Of a stretch of DNA of 64,000 nucleotides, positions 23,063 through 32,436 are shown piece after piece. This DNA comes from Floridanema aerugineum (lineage in GTDB: Bacteria > Cyanobacteriota > Cyanobacteriia > Cyanobacteriales > Aerosakkonemataceae), in assembly GCF_041929345.1 (NCBI RefSeq), contig NZ_JBHFNQ010000090.1:97090-161089 (forward strand). The letters run 5' to 3'. The notes below the pieces were generated by a model. The model saw only the letters and a program-made list of their open reading frames with translations, had not been told where the DNA came from and ran no database searches. The translations under genes were made by a program, and so were the position numbers. Numbering within the stretch: the stretch's first letter is position 1; the number at the start of each line of letters is the position of its first letter.

Positions 23063-23208
23063 GCCGCGCCCTCACAGGGGGAGCTTACACACAGCTACCT
23101 CACAGGTAGCTCTATCCTACCACGATAGAAAGGTTCCTACATTGGATAGTAGGATGCAAGCCTGAGCCTTTATTAGCAGGCAAATTTAGCTCCCTCAACT
23201 TGCGCGGC
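23063..23208 (+). ncRNA. Y-like RNA 4 with divergent module
   Basis: Terminal stem GCCGCGC (23,063-23,069) / GCGCGGC (23,202-23,208), internal loop CCTCACA / CTCAACTT, second stem GGGAGCT/AGCTCCC and the shared junction GCTTACACAC. The module is not a normal tRNA mimic. It shows four hairpins: AGCTACCT-CAC-AGGTAGCT, CTATC-CTACCAC-GATAG (an anticodon-arm shape), TCCTAC-N8-GTAGGA, and GCCTG...CAGGC. The gene lies 81 bp before the Ro60-like gene, the usual position for a bacterial Y RNA. Confidence 0.75.
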
Positions 23209-23289
23209 TTATTATTAATAATATTGCCGTGCGTGCGATATCTGCTCCTGAAAATTTGGGATTTTAGATAAACTATTCAGGAGGTAGCG

Positions 23290-24723
23290 ATGAATACTAC
23301 AGAACGTGACTTGCGTTTAGAAATGCTCAACAGCTTGCTGACTACCCCCCACCGCAAGCTGGAAGAAGTAGCAGAAATTCACAAATTAATTGTGGAACTT
23401 GACCCAATTTTTTACGGACATTTAGCAGTTTGGTATCAGCGTCACGGTGATGTGCGCGACCATAAAGAAGTGTTCGTGGGGAATTTGTTAACTAGTAATT
23501 TGACAGAACATCGAGATGCTGGTTTTGTCATGTTACAACAATTTCCGCCTTATGAAGTATCACGAATTATCGACTTCATGAAGCAGCATCGAGGAAAAGT
23601 TCCACGTTCTGCACGCACAGCTGTGACTCGTTATTTGAGAGAACGGGAAAAAAGTCCGCAATTTTTTGACCGTGCAGCACTGCGGGGACGTAATGCGATG
23701 AAGCATTTGTATGCGACATTGCATATTAAACCCAATGAACGTGCAGATGCCGTATTATTCAAAGATGCGCCGCCAACAGATAGCCTTGCTTTTATTTTGA
23801 AGCAATTGGCAAAATCTGCAACTCCCGCAGAACAAGCAGCTTTGATTGTAGAGCATAATATACCTTATGCAGTTGCGATCGGTGCAGTCAAACAAGTAAC
23901 ACCAACCGTCTTAGTAGCGCTGATTAATTCCATGTCGCCGCAAGAGGTAATTAACAACCTCAAATCTCTCCAAGAACGAGGTGCAATGAATCACCCAGAA
24001 GTGAAAGCACTGATCGATCGAAAACTGGAAGAAGCGACAAACTCTAACCGAATTTCTGCTTACAAAGCGCGTGTTGCTGCTGATGTTAGCAAACTAGATG
24101 CCGAAACAACAGCCAAGTTAGAAAAAGTCACCGACGAACAGGTGAAAAAGCGCGGCAAAATTGCCAAATCAACCGCTTTATTAGTAGATAAATCAGGTTC
24201 AATGACCAATGCCATAGAAGTTGGTAAGCGACTCGCCGCCCTAATTTCTGGTATTTCTGACGCTGATTTATTCGTCTATGCTTTTGATACAATAGCTTAC
24301 CCTGTGAAAGCAAACGGTAAGGAATTGAGTGACTGGGAACGTGCTTTTCAGCATATCAGAGCAAATGGCGGAACTAGTATCGGTTGTGCCTTGGAAACAA
24401 TGCGCTTGAAAAAACAGTCAGTTGAACAAATAATCATTGTCACCGACGAAGGCGAAAATGCTGCACCTTACTTTGCTCAAACTTACCAAACTTATTGCCG
24501 TGACTTAGCGGTAATGCCAAACGTGGTAATTGTGCGAGTTGGTTCTGCTTCTAATTATGTAGAAAGTCAACTCAAACAAAAGCAAGTACCAGTAGAAACA
24601 TTCACATTTGCAGGTGACTACTACTCATTACCAAATTTAGTTCCTCTGCTGTCTCGTCCCTCTCGCCTGGAACTGTTAATGGAAATTTTGGACACACCAT
24701 TGCCAGTCCGCGATCATAAGTAG
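23290..24723 (+). CDS. Ro60-like HEAT-repeat/vWA RNA-binding protein
   Basis: 477 residues: a helical, basic HEAT-like N-terminal region (about 1-285) and a C-terminal vWA domain with MIDAS motif DKSGS (residues 300-304), the Thr in NGGTSIG and the Asp in VTDEGEN. This is the Ro60/Rsr layout, in which the HEAT ring binds misfolded RNA ends and Y RNA. Y-like RNAs lie just upstream, which strongly supports the assignment. Rsr of Deinococcus and Salmonella assists rRNA maturation and RNA decay with PNPase. AGGAGGT precedes the start. Confidence 0.82.
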   Translation: MNTTERDLRLEMLNSLLTTPHRKLEEVAEIHKLIVELDPIFYGHLAVWYQRHGDVRDHKEVFVGNLLTSNLTEHRDAGFVMLQQFPPYEVSRIIDFMKQHRGKVPRSARTAVTRYLREREKSPQFFDRAALRGRNAMKHLYATLHIKPNERADAVLFKDAPPTDSLAFILKQLAKSATPAEQAALIVEHNIPYAVAIGAVKQVTPTVLVALINSMSPQEVINNLKSLQERGAMNHPEVKALIDRKLEEATNSNRISAYKARVAADVSKLDAETTAKLEKVTDEQVKKRGKIAKSTALLVDKSGSMTNAIEVGKRLAALISGISDADLFVYAFDTIAYPVKANGKELSDWERAFQHIRANGGTSIGCALETMRLKKQSVEQIIIVTDEGENAAPYFAQTYQTYCRDLAVMPNVVIVRVGSASNYVESQLKQKQVPVETFTFAGDYYSLPNLVPLLSRPSRLELLMEILDTPLPVRDHK

Positions 24724-24868
24724 CTAGCAAGGTGCTCAGTACCCACCAGGCAAAAAAAAACCACAATTAATACGGAACATTCGCTAGAGGAAGTGAATAA
24801 CTAAAGGGGTGACAAATCATACTGTACCCTACTTATTTCTCTACTCGGAAGCTAAAGGGGGTCAGCTG

Positions 24869-25093
24869 ATGAGTGAATTGTTCCGTTCTCAAGTGGAAAT
24901 GTTTGCAGAACCAAAGCGCGGTACTGTAACACAAACAATTGCACCTGATCAACGTGGTAGAGTGAAAGCAATGGGCAGTTATTGGCCTGCTGAATTTTAC
25001 CAAGCAAATGAGCAAAAGCATCTACCTCCTGACGCACCAATTTTAATAGTTGGAATTCGGGATATCACTTTGTTAGTAATTCCTGTTTCTTAA
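24869..25093 (+). CDS. NfeD-C-like OB-fold small protein
   Basis: 74 residues from the ATG at 24,869 (MSELFRSQVEMF), chosen over an upstream in-frame start because AAAGGGGG precedes it. The segment GTVTQTIAPDQRGRVKAMGS and the ending LIVGIRDITLLVIP resemble the soluble OB-fold C-terminal domain of NfeD proteins, without the membrane part. Probably a small beta-barrel; partner unknown. Part of the plus-strand run after Ro60. Confidence 0.65.
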   Translation: MSELFRSQVEMFAEPKRGTVTQTIAPDQRGRVKAMGSYWPAEFYQANEQKHLPPDAPILIVGIRDITLLVIPVS

Positions 25094-25187
25094 GCAAACT
25101 TAGATAAAGGGGACTAGTGATTAGTGACAGGGAAAATTTTTGACTTTTCCCGATCGCGAATCCCCGAAAAAGTGAGGTGAGGTAAAG

Positions 25188-25592
25188 ATGCTTCTCTATC
25201 GCCCTGTAGGGTTAAAAGAACTCGACTTAATTGCCAGAGCAAATTTTAAAGCTTTCCCTCCCCGTCTTCCTGTACAACCAATTTTTTACCCGGTACTCAA
25301 TTTTGAGTATGCCCAAAAAATTGCCCGTGATTGGAATACGAAAAGCAATAGTTGTGCTGGTTTTGTTACCAAATTTGAAGTGCGTGATAGTTATGTGAGA
25401 AAATTTGTTTTCCAAACTGTAGGTAGTAGAATTTGCCAAGAATTGTGGGTACCAGCAGAAGAATTAACTGAGTTCAACCGTCATATTATTGGTGAAATTC
25501 AAGTTGTGGCTGCTTACTATGGTGAAGATTTTTGCGGTGAAATTGATCCTCAAACCAATTTACCAAAAAGCCTCAAAATCCCAGCTTTTTAA
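25188..25592 (+). CDS. Conserved protein of the group often labelled ADP-ribosylation/crystallin J1
   Basis: 134 residues with the widespread pattern LLYRPVGLKELDLIARANFK, then FPPRLPVQPIFYPVLNFEYA and a terminal IIGEIQVVAAYYGEDF. Databases commonly carry homologues under the name ADP-ribosylation/crystallin J1, but catalysis is not shown and the name is likely a mis-transfer. AGGTGAGGT precedes the start. It belongs to the run downstream of Ro60. Confidence 0.6.
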   Translation: MLLYRPVGLKELDLIARANFKAFPPRLPVQPIFYPVLNFEYAQKIARDWNTKSNSCAGFVTKFEVRDSYVRKFVFQTVGSRICQELWVPAEELTEFNRHIIGEIQVVAAYYGEDFCGEIDPQTNLPKSLKIPAF

Positions 25593-25637
25593 GTAGCTAG
25601 TTGGGTGCGTTAGGCTAAGCCATAACGCACCATTAAT

Positions 25638-25997
25638 CTAGCGGGTAGTACAAGCCCAAGAAACTACTTTACAAGCCCCAGTTCCACATTCAGACATGGC
25701 GTTGGCTTCTGCTTGTTCGCGACTATCTGCCCACCCCCAACCTAAATTTTCGCCATCTTTGGCTACAGCACCACAGGCGTTTTTGAACCATACTTGAACT
25801 CGACAACCTCTGTCGCCACATTCTTCTAATGCTGCTCTTTCTGCTTGCTCGCGAGTTGGGTAGTTATAAGAGTAGCCGTAAGCACCTGAATCTCAGGTGG
25901 CGATCGCCCCAAAGTTATCTGCTGCTAAAGCTACACCAGCCATTAAACCTTCTGCAAAAACTAAAACTCCAGCCAAAACTCCTAAACGTTTCCTCAT
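25638..25997 (-). pseudogene. DUF4189 secreted protein with in-frame stop
   Basis: Reading the minus strand from the ATG at 25,997 gives a signal peptide (RKRLGVLAGVLVFAEGLMAG), then a TGA at 25,895-25,893 (codon 35), and downstream a DUF4189 domain with paired repeats (EQAERAALEECGDRGCRVQV and EQAEANAMSECGTGACKVVS). The stop lies in a short palindrome (CACCTGAGATTCAGGTG), which suggests a small insertion or base change. Likely a recent pseudogene, unless the stop is a sequencing error. Confidence 0.75.
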
Positions 25998-26198
25998 CAG
26001 GTTTTTCTTGATGATTAATGAATGTTTTTTATTTAAGCACTTTTAATGTTTATGTGTCTTTTATTACGCAATAAAAGCCAAAAAAATTATGTATTATCCG
26101 ATACTATTTAACTCAGGAAGTAGCACCATAAACATGAATCAACAGTTTACATAGAAATTGTTTTAGATCCTAAAAAACGTTAAAATATGAGAGGAATT

Positions 26199-26657
26199 AT
26201 GAAACTATCTGAAGCTTTAATCCTCAGAGCAGATTGCCAAAAAAGAATTGAACAACTGCGCCAAAGATTGCTCAGAAGTGCCAGAGTGCAAGAGGGAGAA
26301 CAACCACCAGAAAATCCCTCAACATTACTTGCAGAATTAGAAACAAGTTTGCGCGAATTAACAGATTTAATTCAGAGAATTAACAAAACCAATTCTCAGA
26401 CAAATCTCCGAGAAGGAGTAACTATATCTGATGCCTTAGCACAAAGAGATACACTGTTACTAAAACGCAGTGTTTATGATTCTCTAGTTAACGCAGCAGC
26501 GTTGAACCAAAACCGATACAGTCAATCTGAAATCAAGTATTTCAGCACAGTAAACATTACTGAATTGCAAGCACAAGTCGATCGCTTATCTAGAGAATGT
26601 CGAGAGTTGGATACAACTATTCAAGCGGCAAACTGGAATACTGAATTAATCGATTAA
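26199..26657 (+). CDS. DIP1984-like coiled-coil protein
   Basis: 152 residues from the second ATG (26,199), preceded by GAGAGGA. The sequence KLSEALILRADCQKRIEQLR, followed by RINKTNSQTNLREGVTISDA, matches the DIP1984/septicolysin-like family, which is helical and of unknown biochemical role. Upstream DNA contains TGTATTAT and ATACTAT, similar to the operator motif elsewhere in the island. A related but longer protein is encoded at 37,691. Confidence 0.7.
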   Translation: MKLSEALILRADCQKRIEQLRQRLLRSARVQEGEQPPENPSTLLAELETSLRELTDLIQRINKTNSQTNLREGVTISDALAQRDTLLLKRSVYDSLVNAAALNQNRYSQSEIKYFSTVNITELQAQVDRLSRECRELDTTIQAANWNTELID

Positions 26658-26899
26658 GCAAGTTGGTAGCTAAAGCAATAGAGGCGAGTATAACCTTACT
26701 TCCAATCTTATAAATTGGCTTTTAGTAGGTAGGAGGGGCAATACCTAATCGTATTACAAATTACGCCCAGTATTGTCACAAGCGTAAAGTGCATTGTCAA
26801 AGTTACAACCATGTACTGATCTATTGATTTTAGCGAGGGTGGGTTAGGGGTTATTTGCTTAATCAAAAGTTTTTGAACCAAAAAAAAGTAGGTGATGTT

Positions 26900-27085
26900 A
26901 TGAGTAATATGCAATCTGTATACAAACTTATCGCCTTAGAAGTGCAACAGCGACTCACTGAATTAAATGTCACTGATTTTGATTCACCTCTACCTACAGG
27001 CGCAAGTAAAAAAGTTAAAAGGCTTTCTCAAAAGAGTGTGCAATTTTTGCGGAATAGTCGTTATTTTCACAAGCTCAGCTATTGA
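26900..27085 (+). CDS. Small basic hypothetical protein
   Basis: 61 residues from the ATG at 26,900 (MSNMQSVYKLIALEVQQRLT). The first half is a helix; the second half is basic (ASKKVKRLSQKSVQFLRNSR), compatible with nucleic-acid binding. Upstream GTAGGTGATG is a weak ribosome binding site. No family recognised. Confidence 0.45.
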   Translation: MSNMQSVYKLIALEVQQRLTELNVTDFDSPLPTGASKKVKRLSQKSVQFLRNSRYFHKLSY

Positions 27086-27211
27086 TAATAAAATGTAACA
27101 AAGCATCGGAAATAATTTCTCGCAATTTGTATTACAATATAAGACAATCGTTTGTGTACGCTCAAGTAAGGAATGTGAAGTAAGGGAGGAATATTAATTA
27201 ATTTTAAAGAT

Positions 27212-27769
27212 ATGGTGTTGAACAATTCTCCCTTGGTTAAAATTAGCAAATATCTTAGTAAACATTTGCGGCATACACCAGAGGAAATAGGTATTAAACT
27301 AGGAGAAGGAGGCTGGGTTTCGGTTGAAGAATTAATGGAAGCGAGTCAAAAAAACGGATTTTTGTTCACTCGTGCTGAATTAGATGAAGTAGTTGCTAAA
27401 AATGATAAAAAGCGCTTTTCTTTTGATTCTACTGGCAAATTAATTCGCGCAAATCAAGGTCACAGTGTAGAGGTTGATTTGCAGTTGACACCCACTTTGC
27501 CGCCAGATGTGTTATATCACGGAACAGGAGCTAATGCAGTGGCATCTATTTTGCAAAATGGTCTGTGTAAAATGTCTCGACATCATGTACATTTAACTAC
27601 GAGTATCAGCAATGCAAAAAAAGTGGGAACAAGGCATGGTAAACCTGTAGTTTTTGCTGTAGATGCAGTAGCAATGTATAAAGATGGACATGATTTTTAC
27701 TGTTCGGAGAATGGAGTTTGGTTAGTCGATCGTGTGCCTTCTAAGTATTTACAACAGTTGCCAAATTAA
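27212..27769 (+). CDS. kptA: RNA 2'-phosphotransferase (Tpt1/KptA)
   Basis: The 185-residue enzyme removes an internal RNA 2'-phosphate using NAD+, giving ADP-ribose 1''-2'' cyclic phosphate. Signature residues are visible: the Arg/His of LSKHLRH (residues ~14-20), RANQGHS (~88-94), LYHGT (~108-112) and the C-terminal HHVHLTTSI and VFAVDA segments. Such 2'-phosphates arise at junctions made by ligases of the yeast Trl1 type, and no such ligase is seen here. It sits between the Ro60/Y-RNA genes and an AAA+ gene. Confidence 0.93.
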   Translation: MVLNNSPLVKISKYLSKHLRHTPEEIGIKLGEGGWVSVEELMEASQKNGFLFTRAELDEVVAKNDKKRFSFDSTGKLIRANQGHSVEVDLQLTPTLPPDVLYHGTGANAVASILQNGLCKMSRHHVHLTTSISNAKKVGTRHGKPVVFAVDAVAMYKDGHDFYCSENGVWLVDRVPSKYLQQLPN

Positions 27770-27832
27770 AGCTGCTGATTAAAATTAGTAAAAACCTCCG
27801 ACAATTAGCCACCATAGCACTGAAATTTAATT

Positions 27833-29041
27833 ATGCCATTTGGATATTTCGGAAACAACGAAGAAAATTACAGCCAAAACAATCACCAATCAAAAGGTCT
27901 ATTAGGAGCAGGCTGGCGACCTTTATCCAGACAGTTTAATTTAGAATATTTTTTACATTTAGTATGGAATGATAACAATGAATTGACTCAGAAAACTGCT
28001 GATGTAATTAGCGATCTTGCTAATGCTTTGGGGCGCAATGAATATACTTGGTGGGCTAATCTTTTAAATGTTTTTTCTGATAACGTCAAATATGAAATAG
28101 ATGTGTTCTGGAATTACTTGACTCCCGAACCTTCTATGCCAGATTACCGTTTCAAAGATGTTTTGACAACGGAAACTCCTATTAATCAATCAGTCAGTCG
28201 GGATAGCATTCCGATTGATTATGTTTTGAATCGTCTCCAAGAAATTACTGTCAAAAAAATTCTGGAAATATTGGGTCGTCCTGATATTATTACTCAGTAT
28301 TTCATGGAGCGATATTACTATTACCCAGTGTCTCAATTTAGCAATTGGGAACGCTTGGAAACTCCGGGAACAATTTACGCCTATTGGTCGAAATACCAAG
28401 TTTGGTTGCAAATAGAAAGCTATGAAAAGGGACGACGTTGGTATAGCTTAATGGCGAAAAATTTAGCGCCATTAATTAACAAAGCAACTTACAATTTGGC
28501 GGTGATTCTTAGTGGATATAAAAGTCGTGTAGGACAGGTTAATAGCTTGTTTCCTATTCGCAGTTTTCCAGAGGATATTCAAGGCTTTACTGATAAAGTT
28601 CAGCAAGCAGTTCTTGACCAAAATCAGTTAGCTGTTTTGGTGCATGGTGAACCGGGTACTGGTAAGACTGCATGGACTCAAGCGGTAGCTAAAGAAATTT
28701 TGATGCCTTTGGGTTTTGTCATCTTTATTTTGGATCATGATGCGGTGGAAAATTTCATTCCGCCAAGTTATTTGGAGCGAATTTGTCTGATAATTAATGA
28801 GGCGGATAATTTAGCTCAAGATCGGGGAAGTGCAGCGGCTCAAGGTAATACTAGAACTGAGCATATTTTGAGTTTGTTGGATGGTACTTTGTATCAAAGT
28901 GTGATTGAGGAAGGGGGTATTCAGCAGCAACAAAAATTCGTGGTGTTGTTGACTTGTAATACTACTGAAAGGTTAGATCCGGCGATGTTAAGGAAGGGAA
29001 GGGTTGATTTGATGTATGAGTTTGGACACAAGTTTGTTTGA
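27833..29041 (+). CDS. AAA+ ATPase
   Basis: 402 residues. Residues 1-240 are a family-specific region rich in aromatics; residues 250-402 are a classical AAA+ core with Walker A GEPGTGKT (272-279), Walker B ICLIINEAD, a sensor 1 LLTCNTTERLDPAM and an arginine-rich RKGRVDLMYEF end. The chain stops soon after, so the usual lid domain is short. It may remodel an RNP or protein substrate; partner unknown. It is followed by a 274-residue conserved gene, probably in one operon. Confidence 0.85.
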   Translation: MPFGYFGNNEENYSQNNHQSKGLLGAGWRPLSRQFNLEYFLHLVWNDNNELTQKTADVISDLANALGRNEYTWWANLLNVFSDNVKYEIDVFWNYLTPEPSMPDYRFKDVLTTETPINQSVSRDSIPIDYVLNRLQEITVKKILEILGRPDIITQYFMERYYYYPVSQFSNWERLETPGTIYAYWSKYQVWLQIESYEKGRRWYSLMAKNLAPLINKATYNLAVILSGYKSRVGQVNSLFPIRSFPEDIQGFTDKVQQAVLDQNQLAVLVHGEPGTGKTAWTQAVAKEILMPLGFVIFILDHDAVENFIPPSYLERICLIINEADNLAQDRGSAAAQGNTRTEHILSLLDGTLYQSVIEEGGIQQQQKFVVLLTCNTTERLDPAMLRKGRVDLMYEFGHKFV

Positions 29042-29143
29042 TTTTTTTAACCGCAAAGAACGCAAAGAGCGCAAAGGAGGAGAAAGAGGAAATTTGTTGG
29101 TTCAAAAAGATTAATTAGTTGTGATTTAAAAGGTAAACCTAGT

Positions 29144-29968
29144 GTGGATATTCGTAAACTGTTGAATCAAATTGCTGCACAAGAGATGCAGCTAAAGGAA
29201 ACTCAATTTCTTGCACCCTGCGTGCGTGGTGGGTTGGTTCGCACTAGGGTTGCTAATATTATTTATAGTTTTGCTCCGCAACCACGAAATTTTGAGGGGT
29301 GGGGAATTTTTCAGCCTGTTGATGAGAAGTTTGCGCGGGTGGTTGATGAGCCAAGTTTGCCACAGTTGGCGGAGTATTTAAAGTTATTAAAACCTTTAAG
29401 GTTGCGTTTAGCTTATGCTTTACGGGGTAAAACTTGGTTAGCTTATCCTGTGAATGAAGGTGATGCTTTACAACGTTTCGGTGTTGCTAAACCTTTCGCG
29501 GTACATTTGGTGAGTGAGGGTGCTACTTTTGAGCCAATTATTGCACGGTTTGATGGTAATTCTTGGTGGTTTGATGATTACGATCGCCGTCCCGATCCCT
29601 TACTCACTGAAAACCTGAAAGAACATCTCAAAAATGCTACTTCGCTGGAGGAGTTGCACTTTAAAGGTATTACGCCGGAAATGCGATCGCTTTACCAATT
29701 AACCACCAAAAAAACCCAAGCATTTGTAGCGAAAACAGATGAACAACGTCTGCGAAAAGCTTTAAGAATGGGTGGTGGGCAAATGCGCGAATTTCGCGAT
29801 CGCCAAGATCATTGGGTGGTAGAATGGACAACTGCTGATGGTCAACGTCACACTTCGGCAATTTCTAAAAGTGACTTAACTGTTATTAGTTCGGGAATTT
29901 GTTTGAGTGGACGCGATCGCGATTTTGATTTACAATCTCTCGTTGGCGTAATTGAGAATAGGGATTGA
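29144..29968 (+). CDS. Conserved hypothetical protein, AAA+ partner
   Basis: 274 residues starting at GTG (VDIRKLLNQIAAQEMQLKET). Mixed alpha/beta with CVRGGLVRTRVANIIYSFAP, then WGIFQPVDEKFARV and a basic C-terminal part (RLRKALRMGGGQMREFRDRQ). I cannot name the family. The position after the AAA+ gene suggests that they work together. Confidence 0.6.
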   Translation: MDIRKLLNQIAAQEMQLKETQFLAPCVRGGLVRTRVANIIYSFAPQPRNFEGWGIFQPVDEKFARVVDEPSLPQLAEYLKLLKPLRLRLAYALRGKTWLAYPVNEGDALQRFGVAKPFAVHLVSEGATFEPIIARFDGNSWWFDDYDRRPDPLLTENLKEHLKNATSLEELHFKGITPEMRSLYQLTTKKTQAFVAKTDEQRLRKALRMGGGQMREFRDRQDHWVVEWTTADGQRHTSAISKSDLTVISSGICLSGRDRDFDLQSLVGVIENRD

Positions 29969-29996
29969 ATGTTAATCCCAGATGAACATTAGGCTC

Positions 29997-30374
29997 TCAT
30001 TCTTGTGCCTGATGTTCTTGTTGGAATCGATCTAGAATTTGGTTGATGAAAGTCTCACCGTCGATCGGTGGTGTATGTTCTGAAATTGCGATCGCTGCAT
30101 CTATTTTTTCTCGCACATTGTCGATCCATTCTGCTTCGGCGCGATCGTATTCATCTATTTTAATATGTAATGCACTACCTATATAGCGATCGTGATTTTC
30201 ACCAATATCATTAACTTCTGCGGTTAATGTACCGATCCATTCAGCTTCGGCGCGATCGTATTCATCAAACAACCGCAAAGCAATTTCGATCACTTCTTCT
30301 GCGGAGCGATATTTCCCAGCTTGGAGCTTACTTTGAATAAAGCGTTCTTGGTCAAGGGTGAGATTAATGCTCAT
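29997..30374 (-). CDS. ParD-like antitoxin with internal duplication
   Basis: 125 residues from the ATG at 30,374 (MSINLTLDQERFIQSKLQAG), a ribbon-helix-helix ParD-type DNA-binding start with KYRSAEEVIEIALRLFDEYD. The segment EYDRAEAEWI occurs twice (around residues 38-47 and 75-84), an internal duplication that lengthens the protein. No ParE toxin is adjacent, so it seems to be an orphan antitoxin. Expected role: autorepressor and toxin neutraliser. Confidence 0.75.
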   Translation of the reverse strand: MSINLTLDQERFIQSKLQAGKYRSAEEVIEIALRLFDEYDRAEAEWIGTLTAEVNDIGENHDRYIGSALHIKIDEYDRAEAEWIDNVREKIDAAIAISEHTPPIDGETFINQILDRFQQEHQAQE

Positions 30375-30489
30375 AAAAAACCTCTGTTCCAATGTTAATA
30401 CAAAAATTGTCTACTCAGTATAATTTATGATAAGCTATTGCTGGATGTGTCTGATTTGTAAAATTACATTTTCACTAATTTGACGGTGT

Positions 30490-31059
30490 ATGGGAGAAGC
30501 AAAGCGTAGAAAAAATAAAGATCCTAACTATGGTAAGCCCAAAGCATATATGTCTTACTATGAGATGCCTCACACAAACAAATTAGTAACTGGCGGGGAA
30601 CTCAAAAGAATGATTAGATCTTTGAAAGAGTGGGCAAAAACTCACGAATTCTATGCCACGGTAGTCTTTGAACATACAAGACGCTGGCAGAAGATTGAAA
30701 AGCTTTGTTTCTTCATTGGAATGGAGAAAATCCTCAATCATAATAATAAATTGTACAATACTTGTTCTGTCTTTGTAACTAAATCCTTATCTGAAAATGA
30801 CAGAAATAGATTAATCAAGTTTTACACTACTTCCAACTTGGAAGGTGAACCTGCCCCCCCACCACCCTTGACTTGGCAAACAACTAAGAAAGCTCTTGAT
30901 TATAGCCAGGGGGTGTATGACGAGCTTCTCAAAGATTCGGATGTTGACTGTATCCACTTATCTGATAACTGTGCGGCTTTCTATGTACCTTCAGATACTG
31001 AATTGGAAGGATTGTACTATGTAGACTTCTACACTAAACTACTACTTCAAAGCCATTAA
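30490..31059 (+). CDS. Hypothetical protein with MGEAKRRK start
   Basis: 189 residues. The opening MGEAKRRKNKDPNYGKPKAY is a basic motif seen at the start of several uncharacterised bacterial proteins. The rest is soluble, with a proline run (PAPPPPLTW) at residue ~120. No catalytic motif recognised. Convergent with the HNH endonuclease gene, overlapping it by 18 bp. Confidence 0.6.
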   Translation: MGEAKRRKNKDPNYGKPKAYMSYYEMPHTNKLVTGGELKRMIRSLKEWAKTHEFYATVVFEHTRRWQKIEKLCFFIGMEKILNHNNKLYNTCSVFVTKSLSENDRNRLIKFYTTSNLEGEPAPPPPLTWQTTKKALDYSQGVYDELLKDSDVDCIHLSDNCAAFYVPSDTELEGLYYVDFYTKLLLQSH

Positions 31060-32376
31060 AATATTGTCGAATATTTTGGCTACATATAATTTAAACTCCT
31101 TGTCATTACAAGTCCTACCAGTAAATCTATGAGCTAAATCTGCAAATCCATAATCTGACAGTTTGGAGCAAAGTTGTTCTTTGTCTACCGATATTTGTAA
31201 TATTTTACCCCAATTAACAAAAAATTTTAGGAAAGCTTCTCGATATTCTTCGCAAATCTTATCACTGACTTCCAAATTTTTTTGATTAATTTCTTCAATT
31301 TCTTCTTTGAGTTTGGCTGTAAGGGCATCAATAGGATAGTAAGTAGCTGTAAGCTCTAAAATTTCACTACGGAAAACCTCATTAATTCTGCTTGGGGACG
31401 CGAAGTACTGAATTCCAATTGTGGGTGCAGAGAATTCTTGTGAATTTATTTCTGCTGAAATTGCACGAGGAGGCTTTCCAGAGCCATGAGTATCTTCAAA
31501 AACGTACAAAACTCTATCTGTACCAACATAGTCTTTGGAGATGACAACTGCTCTTTTAACACGATTAAGAATTGTCACAACTCCAATCACCATTCTCAAA
31601 TAGGAAGACCAGTAAATTTCGACTGAATTATGATTAACTCCTAATCCTAATAGGCTTATTGCTTGATCTGCTAGAGAAAAGTGCTGCTCCACTTCAACTG
31701 CGAATAGCAGCCAATCACCCTCACCATATCGGGCAAATTGACGAACTTGCTTAGTTTGATCATGGCAAACCCAATCAGGCATGAAAAAACCTAAACACTT
31801 TAATATTGTGTGTGCTGCTGAACGATACTGCTCTCGAAGGTTAAGCGTTACTGAAGCTTCTTGCGGCTGTGGATCTTCTGAGCGAAATTTTGCTTGCCTA
31901 ATTTGCTGTTCCAGAGAGTTTCGCTTTTCTTGGCTCAAAGGTTGTTCTAACAACCAACGTTTGGCTTCTCCCCGTGAATTAAAGGAAATTTTTGACCTTA
32001 CTAACCCATCAGATTGTTTTTCTTCCTCAATTAACGGTTTTTTCAGTCTTAATTTTGCACCTGCATCAAGGAAGTAGTTTCCTTTCAATTTAATAAAGTC
32101 GTTTTCTTTCCCAATGGTGGGTATTGATGGGTGACGTTTGCCCTTAAATGACCAAGCGTTCATGACTGCACCTGTATAGATCAAAAATGCTTTATCAACT
32201 TTTTTTGAAAAACCTTTGTTACACTTATCACAAATTAAATCTCCTGTTGGGTGAGAACCACCCCAAGAAGCGTTAAATATATGTTCTTTTTCTGATGCAG
32301 GAAGTGGAATTTCACAATAAAAGCATGATTTTAATTGTGACGATTTTATATGCAATTCCTCAAATTGATGAAACAT
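31042..32376 (-). CDS. HNH endonuclease-like protein
   Basis: 444 residues from the ATG at 32,376, which is preceded by GGAGT. An N-terminal zinc-ribbon/HNH-type module is visible: CFYCEIPLPASEKEHIFNAS, with Glu-His-Ile, then LICDKCNKGFSKKVD. Together they give two CxxC pairs around an EHIFNA core, the HNH-5 pattern. The remaining ~350 residues are uncharacterised. Possibly a restriction or mobile-element nuclease. It lies between two toxin-antitoxin-like regions. Confidence 0.7.
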   Translation of the reverse strand: MFHQFEELHIKSSQLKSCFYCEIPLPASEKEHIFNASWGGSHPTGDLICDKCNKGFSKKVDKAFLIYTGAVMNAWSFKGKRHPSIPTIGKENDFIKLKGNYFLDAGAKLRLKKPLIEEEKQSDGLVRSKISFNSRGEAKRWLLEQPLSQEKRNSLEQQIRQAKFRSEDPQPQEASVTLNLREQYRSAAHTILKCLGFFMPDWVCHDQTKQVRQFARYGEGDWLLFAVEVEQHFSLADQAISLLGLGVNHNSVEIYWSSYLRMVIGVVTILNRVKRAVVISKDYVGTDRVLYVFEDTHGSGKPPRAISAEINSQEFSAPTIGIQYFASPSRINEVFRSEILELTATYYPIDALTAKLKEEIEEINQKNLEVSDKICEEYREAFLKFFVNWGKILQISVDKEQLCSKLSDYGFADLAHRFTGRTCNDKEFKLYVAKIFDNILMALK

Positions 32377-32436
32377 AATTACTCCATTGAATATCAATTA
32401 AACCGTCAGTATCCAACAAATACATCTATAATTTAC

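Noticed and set aside
25893..25895. Selenocysteine or read-through TGA in the DUF4189 gene
   Set aside because: No SECIS-like structure is evident and the family does not use selenocysteine; a pseudogene is simpler.
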